A DNA stretch of 64,000 bases, taken from contig NZ_APMP01000005.1 in NCBI RefSeq assembly GCF_000372645.1, positions 62,001-126,000 on the forward strand, read 5' to 3'. The translations under genes were made by a program, and so were the position numbers. Shown piece after piece: positions 57,897 through 64,000 of the stretch. The notes under the pieces are model-generated. The model was not told the DNA's origin. It did no database searches and worked only from the letters and a program-made list of their open reading frames with translations. Source of the DNA: Caulobacter vibrioides OR37 (GTDB taxonomy: Bacteria > Pseudomonadota > Alphaproteobacteria > Caulobacterales > Caulobacteraceae). The first letter of the stretch is position 1; the number at the start of each line of letters is the position of its first letter.

Positions 57897-58018
57897 AGTG
57901 TCGACGAAGACGGACCGGGCTCCTGTCCAGCCCCCCCAGCCCGCCCGGTCACGGACGTCATCGCCGACATGCGAAAGGAACCCGCACGGCCTCCCCCCTC
58001 CCGCCGTGCGGGTTTTTG
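57897..58018 (+). ncRNA. Candidate small RNA 2 with C-rich loop (tandem unit 2)
   Basis: Second copy, 257 bp after unit 1. Nested pairings TGTCG/CGACA (57899-57903, 57964-57968), GACG/CGTC (57909-57912, 57956-57959) and GACCGGG/CCCGGTC (57913-57919, 57944-57950) present a loop with CCAGCCCCCCCAGCCCG (57928-57944). Terminator CCCGCACGGC / GCCGTGCGGG (57981-57990, 58003-58012) with loop CTCCCCCCTCCC and five T. Stem sequences differ from unit 1 while pairing and the C-rich loop are kept, which argues for selection on structure. The C-rich loops could pair with G-rich ribosome sites (inference). Confidence 0.65.
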
Positions 58019-58070
58019 CATGTCTGGAGCATCGCGCGGCTCGCTCTGACGAGGCGCTGGCCCGGAAAGC

Positions 58071-58841
58071 CTAATGTTCGACGGGCGGCGCCAGGACGCC
58101 CAGGATCCGGCCGCCCTTAGCGCCCTGCAACAGGATGACGGTCGAGAGGTCGGCGTCCGAAGCCGCCGGCAGCCGATAGAGCTTGGGCTTGCCCGCCCAG
58201 GGCCCCAGCCTGACCAGTTCACGCACCACGTTGCGGTGGACCAGGGTCTGACCCTTATTGTCGCCGCGCTTGACGGCGATGTCCTGCTCGCGCGGATCGT
58301 ATCGCACCAGCCAGACCTCGGCCCCGCCGCGCGGAACCGCGCCCGCGCCCACCGCGACGCGGTTGACGCCCAGCCGCTGCATGTCCGGCGCCTTGAGCGG
58401 CGTCTTGGCGGTGGACTTGATCAGATCCTCGACGGCCTCGGCCTTGGTCCCCGAAGCCTGGACGCGGCCGCCTACCACCATCTGAGGCGTCGGCACGTCG
58501 CGCAGGGCGAACTTCTTGGCGTAGGCGCGTTGGCGTTCGGCGAAGATCGGCTTGGCGAAGGTGTCCTTCCAGCCGAGATAGTCCCAGTAGTCCACCGAAT
58601 AGGTCAGGGCCAGCACGCCGTCGCGCTGGGCCAAATCCGCCGCCAACTGATTGGCCTTGCCGCAGGACGAGCAGCCCTGGGCCGTGAACAGCTCGACCAC
58701 CACCGGCGCCCTGGCGTGGGCCGGAACGACCTTCGCGGCCGCGCCCTTGGACGCCATTCCCTTCGCGGGTTGGGCCCAGGCGGCGGGAACCGTGACGCCG
58801 GACAGGGCCAGGCAAAGCAGGGAGAGGACGGCCTTACGCAT
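58071..58841 (-). CDS. DUF1223 family secreted thioredoxin-like protein
   Basis: 256 residues. Signal peptide ending AAWA-QPA (about residue 23). Thioredoxin-like fold with VVELFTAQGCSSCGKANQLA (CxxC), SVDYWDYLGWKDTFAKP, and the cis-Pro region TPQMVVGGRVQASG. Alphaproteobacterial periplasmic family, probable disulfide or redox role, not demonstrated. Confidence 0.92.
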   Translation of the reverse strand: MRKAVLSLLCLALSGVTVPAAWAQPAKGMASKGAAAKVVPAHARAPVVVELFTAQGCSSCGKANQLAADLAQRDGVLALTYSVDYWDYLGWKDTFAKPIFAERQRAYAKKFALRDVPTPQMVVGGRVQASGTKAEAVEDLIKSTAKTPLKAPDMQRLGVNRVAVGAGAVPRGGAEVWLVRYDPREQDIAVKRGDNKGQTLVHRNVVRELVRLGPWAGKPKLYRLPAASDADLSTVILLQGAKGGRILGVLAPPVEH

Positions 58842-58950
58842 TGCGGGTCACTTAAGCCAAGAACGCTCCAGATAGCCGTTCACGAGGCCGTGAAGGGCGA
58901 TGGTCCGTAGGAGAAAACGGCGCGACATCGTTGTCAGCCGCTTTCGGAAT

Positions 58951-58986
58951 GAAAACGGCCGGCTCCGCGAGGAAGCCGGCCGCCTT
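58951..58986 (-). terminator. Intrinsic terminator for acnA
   Basis: Arms CGGCCGGCT (58956-58964) and AGCCGGCCG (58974-58982). On the minus strand the hairpin is followed by GTTTTC; it lies about 25 bp past the acnA stop, the right place to end its transcript. Confidence 0.65.
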
Positions 58987-59009
58987 TGTTTGGCGTCTGA
59001 CGCCCGCGC

Positions 59010-61697
<2,688 letters not shown>

Positions 61698-61880
61698 TAT
61701 GGGGATTCCTTCTCTGTCCACGGTCGCCCGAAAACCACTCCCGGGATCACGCGCTGATCGAAGGGGACACACAGGTTCCGCCTCCGCGCCGCGTACCACC
61801 CAAAACGACTGGAGGGGGACGACCGCGCGCTTCTTAGCGCCGCTGGAAAGCAACGTCCATGTCGCGCGCGGGGTCTTGGC

Positions 61881-62495
61881 GTGTTGAGAGCTGTTCTCAT
61901 TCAGGAACTCGCCATTTCGCGCGGCGAGCGGCGGCTGTTCTCGGGCCTGAATCTGACCTTGCGGGCGGGCGAGGCGGCGGTCCTGGTCGGACGCAACGGC
62001 GCCGGCAAGACCAGCCTGCTGCGCGCGGTCGCCGGCCTGCTGCGCCCGGCCGAGGGGTCGATCGCCTTCGAGACCGCTGAGGGGCCGATCGAGGCCGACA
62101 CGGCGCGCGCCGAGCAGTTGCACATGCTGGGCCACCAGGACGGTCTGAAGTCCAGCCGCACGGCCTGGGAGGAACTGCGCTTCCAGACCCTGTGGACGGG
62201 TGGGACCGAAGAGTCCGCCCGCGCGGCCGCCCAGCGCTTCGATCTGCCGCGCCTGCTGGACCTGGAGGTCCGCCGGCTGTCGGCCGGGCAGCGGCGGCGC
62301 CTCGCCCTGGCGCGACTGGCCGCCAGCCCCCGATCGCTGTGGTTGCTGGACGAGCCCATGGCCCCGCTGGACGCGGCTCAGCGCGAGGCGTTCGGCGCGG
62401 TGATGGCCGAGCATCTGGCCGCTGGCGGGATGATCCTGGCCTCGGTGCACGATCCCTTGCCGATCCCCGCAAGGTCCGTGGAGATCGGCCAATGA
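61881..62495 (+). CDS. ccmA: Cytochrome c biogenesis heme exporter ATPase CcmA
   Basis: 204-residue ABC ATPase of the CcmABCD complex that releases heme-loaded CcmE. Walker [16 protein letters not shown], signature [14 protein letters not shown], Walker [17 protein letters not shown] start at 61881 is followed directly by a possible TTG; both give the same product within one residue. The stop overlaps the ccmB start (ATGA). Confidence 0.94.
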   Translation: MLRAVLIQELAISRGERRLFSGLNLTLRAGEAAVLVGRNGAGKTSLLRAVAGLLRPAEGSIAFETAEGPIEADTARAEQLHMLGHQDGLKSSRTAWEELRFQTLWTGGTEESARAAAQRFDLPRLLDLEVRRLSAGQRRRLALARLAASPRSLWLLDEPMAPLDAAQREAFGAVMAEHLAAGGMILASVHDPLPIPARSVEIGQ

Positions 62496-63157
62496 AGGCG
62501 TTCGGCGTTCTTCTCCGGCGCGAGCTGGCCCTGGCCTGGGGACGGGGCGGCGGCCCGCTGCTGGCCCTGACTTTCTATGCCTGCGTCGTCGTGCTGCTGC
62601 CGATGGCGTCCGGCCGCGCGCCCGAGCGCCTGGCCGCCATCGCGCCGGGCATCGCCTGGCTCGCCCTGGCCCTGGCCGCTCTTCTGTCGCTTGAGCGCCT
62701 GTTCGAGCGCGATTACGAGGACGGAACCTTGGACCTGCTGGCCCTGGGTCCGGCGCCGCTCGAGGCCGTCGCCGTGGCCAAGTGCCTGGCGCAATGGCTG
62801 GCGAGCGGCGCGCCCTTGGCCCTGGCGGCGCCCGTCGCGGCCCTGATGCTGGGCGCCGAGCCGAAGGTCATGCCGCTGCTGGTGCTATGCGCCCTGGCCG
62901 GCGGTCTCGCCTTCGCCTTCCTGGGCGGGCTGGGCGCGGCTCTGGCCCTGGGCAGCAAGCGCGGCGGCCTGCTGGTGGCGGTGATCGTCCTGCCGTTGTT
63001 CGCCCCGCCGGTGATCTTCGGCGCCGGAGCGCTGGACGGCTACGGCGCCGGTCTGCCGTGGACCGGCGGCCTGCTGCTGCTGCTGGCCTATTGCGTCGGC
63101 GCGGTGGCGCTGTCGCCGCTGGCCATGGCGGCGGCCTGCCGCAACGCGTTGGATTAG
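62492..63157 (+). CDS. ccmB: Heme exporter permease CcmB
   Basis: 221 residues, six TM segments, membrane partner of CcmA. N-terminus [20 protein letters not shown], cytosolic [20 protein letters not shown] and late [11 protein letters not shown] are family-typical. ATGA overlap with ccmA. The expected ccmC does not follow; the next gene is a convergent transporter. Confidence 0.94.
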   Translation: MKAFGVLLRRELALAWGRGGGPLLALTFYACVVVLLPMASGRAPERLAAIAPGIAWLALALAALLSLERLFERDYEDGTLDLLALGPAPLEAVAVAKCLAQWLASGAPLALAAPVAALMLGAEPKVMPLLVLCALAGGLAFAFLGGLGAALALGSKRGGLLVAVIVLPLFAPPVIFGAGALDGYGAGLPWTGGLLLLLAYCVGAVALSPLAMAAACRNALD

Positions 63158-63170
63158 GGTCCGGCGAGCT

Positions 63171-64000
63171 CTACGGCGTCGGGGCGACGGTCGCCTGGAG
63201 CTCGCCCGGCGCGGCGTGCTTTTCGCCCAGCACGACCGCCAGGCTGCCGCCGATGATCAGACAGCCGCCGGCCAGCAAGAACGGCGTCAGACGATCGCCG
63301 AACAGCAGCACGCCGCAGGCCGCGCCGATCAACGGCTCGATGTTGATGAACACTCCGGCGCTGGCCGCGCCGACCCGCGCCGCGCCGAACTGCCAGGCGG
63401 CCGTGGCCAGCAAGGTGGCCAGAACGCCCTGGGCCAGGATTCCGGCCCAGACCGGCGCGCTGAGGCTCAACTTCGGCGGGCCGTGCATCAGGAAGGCGAT
63501 CGGCAGGACGGCGGCGGCGGCCACGATGATCGACACCGCCGGAATGGCCATGGCGTTCGGCGCCTTGGGCGCCTTCCGCAGAACCAACAGCCAAGCCAGG
63601 AACAGGAAGAGGGCGCCGATCGACAGGGCCACGCCCAGCGGGCTGCTGGCGCCGTCCGGCTTGCCGGCGATCAGGGCGGCGCCCAAGGTGGCCGCGGCAA
63701 CCCCGGCCCAGGAAGCCGGCGTGACCTTCTCGCCCAACACCTTGGCGCTGACGGCGATCAAGGCCGGCATCGCCCCGACCAGCAGGGCAGCGACCGTGAC
63801 GCTGACATGGGCCAGCCCCTCGAACTGGACCATGAAGGCGACGCCATAGAGCCCGCCGGACAGCAGCACGACCGGAGACTTGAACAGCGCGCGGACCTCT
63901 GGCGCGCGCAGGGCGAACGGCGCGGCGGCGAGCGCGGCGACGATGAACCGCAACAGCACCATGTGGGCCGCGTCGGTCTCGGTCAGGATCAGCTTGCCGG
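63171..64000 (-). CDS. EamA/DMT family transporter, 5' end beyond window
   Basis: At least 276 residues are visible and the frame is open to the window end (GKLILTETDAAHMVLLRF), so the true start lies beyond 64000. Ten-TM drug/metabolite transporter with two EamA repeats: first ending GAALIAGKP, second with GVLATLLATAAWQFGAARVG and FINIEPLIGAACGVLLFGD. Inner-membrane exporter of metabolites; substrate unknown. Confidence 0.93.
   Translation of the reverse strand, partial: GKLILTETDAAHMVLLRFIVAALAAAPFALRAPEVRALFKSPVVLLSGGLYGVAFMVQFEGLAHVSVTVAALLVGAMPALIAVSAKVLGEKVTPASWAGVAAATLGAALIAGKPDGASSPLGVALSIGALFLFLAWLLVLRKAPKAPNAMAIPAVSIIVAAAAVLPIAFLMHGPPKLSLSAPVWAGILAQGVLATLLATAAWQFGAARVGAASAGVFINIEPLIGAACGVLLFGDRLTPFLLAGGCLIIGGSLAVVLGEKHAAPGELQATVAPTP

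Noticed and set aside
57713-58222. Minus-strand open frame over the small RNA region
   Set aside because: It covers repeated structured DNA and the end of the DUF1223 gene, with no ribosome site and no recognisable protein; RNA structure explains the sequence better.

Overview
The window is ordinary high-GC alphaproteobacterial chromosome, almost certainly Caulobacter or a very close relative. The pointers are an S16 protein with a long Ala/Glu-rich tail, an 895-residue aconitase A, the alphaproteobacterial DUF2794 and DUF2256 families, DNA ligase-associated repair genes, and a family of ~110-bp intergenic inverted-repeat elements whose inner hairpin carries the CcrM site GANTC (the organisation reported for Caulobacter CIR sequences). 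I see no rRNA, CRISPR array, prophage, transposase or plasmid gene. About 66 genes are supported, plus one tRNA and two candidate small RNAs.

Layout. 1-7 kb: end of rpsP, rimM, a Nudix hydrolase, a low-GC orphan, tesB, a histone-deacetylase-family protein, two tiny genes, two hotdog thioesterases and a DNA-ligase-associated exonuclease. 7-17 kb: a divergent pair of citrate synthase paralogues (one with an HTH domain), a CDF metal exporter, hldE, a GST, queG, galU, an FKBP lipoprotein, ilvA and an alpha/beta hydrolase. 17.7-24.8 kb: dTDP-rhamnose genes (rfbC, rfbB, rfbD, rfbA) with a GT2 glycosyltransferase, interrupted by argE and purU. 24.8-29.7 kb: a serine hydrolase, a cytosine-5 methyltransferase, cysK, a Vsr-type endonuclease, yggU/yggT and tRNA-Ala(CGC). 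29.8-43 kb: an OprB porin, tkt, nadE, manC, an AGE-family isomerase, gmhB, a second rfbD, a transaldolase, a small unknown, an MscS channel and a DegT aminotransferase. 43-54 kb: a hybrid histidine kinase, ATP-dependent DNA ligase, a thioesterase, gltB/gltD and uppP. 54-64 kb: thpR, an aldo/keto reductase, a Bax-inhibitor-1 protein, small unknowns, DUF2794, two tandem small RNA candidates, DUF1223, acnA, ccmA/ccmB and a truncated EamA transporter.

The genes fall into a few working groups: nucleotide sugars for LPS or polysaccharide (galU, rfbABCD, manC, hldE, gmhB, DegT aminotransferase, GT2, uppP), central carbon and nitrogen metabolism (acnA, citrate synthase paralogues, tkt, transaldolase, gltBD, cysK, ilvA, argE, nadE), and DNA modification and repair (methyltransferase and Vsr; ligase-associated exonuclease and ligase, 38 kb apart).

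The most interesting non-coding signal is at 57.58-58.02 kb. Two head-to-tail units share an upstream block and each predicts a long stem presenting a C-rich loop (CAGCCCCCCCAGCCC), followed by a terminator hairpin with a C6-containing loop. Also notable are intergenic repeats that supply stop codons to neighbouring genes, and several operator-like palindromes.
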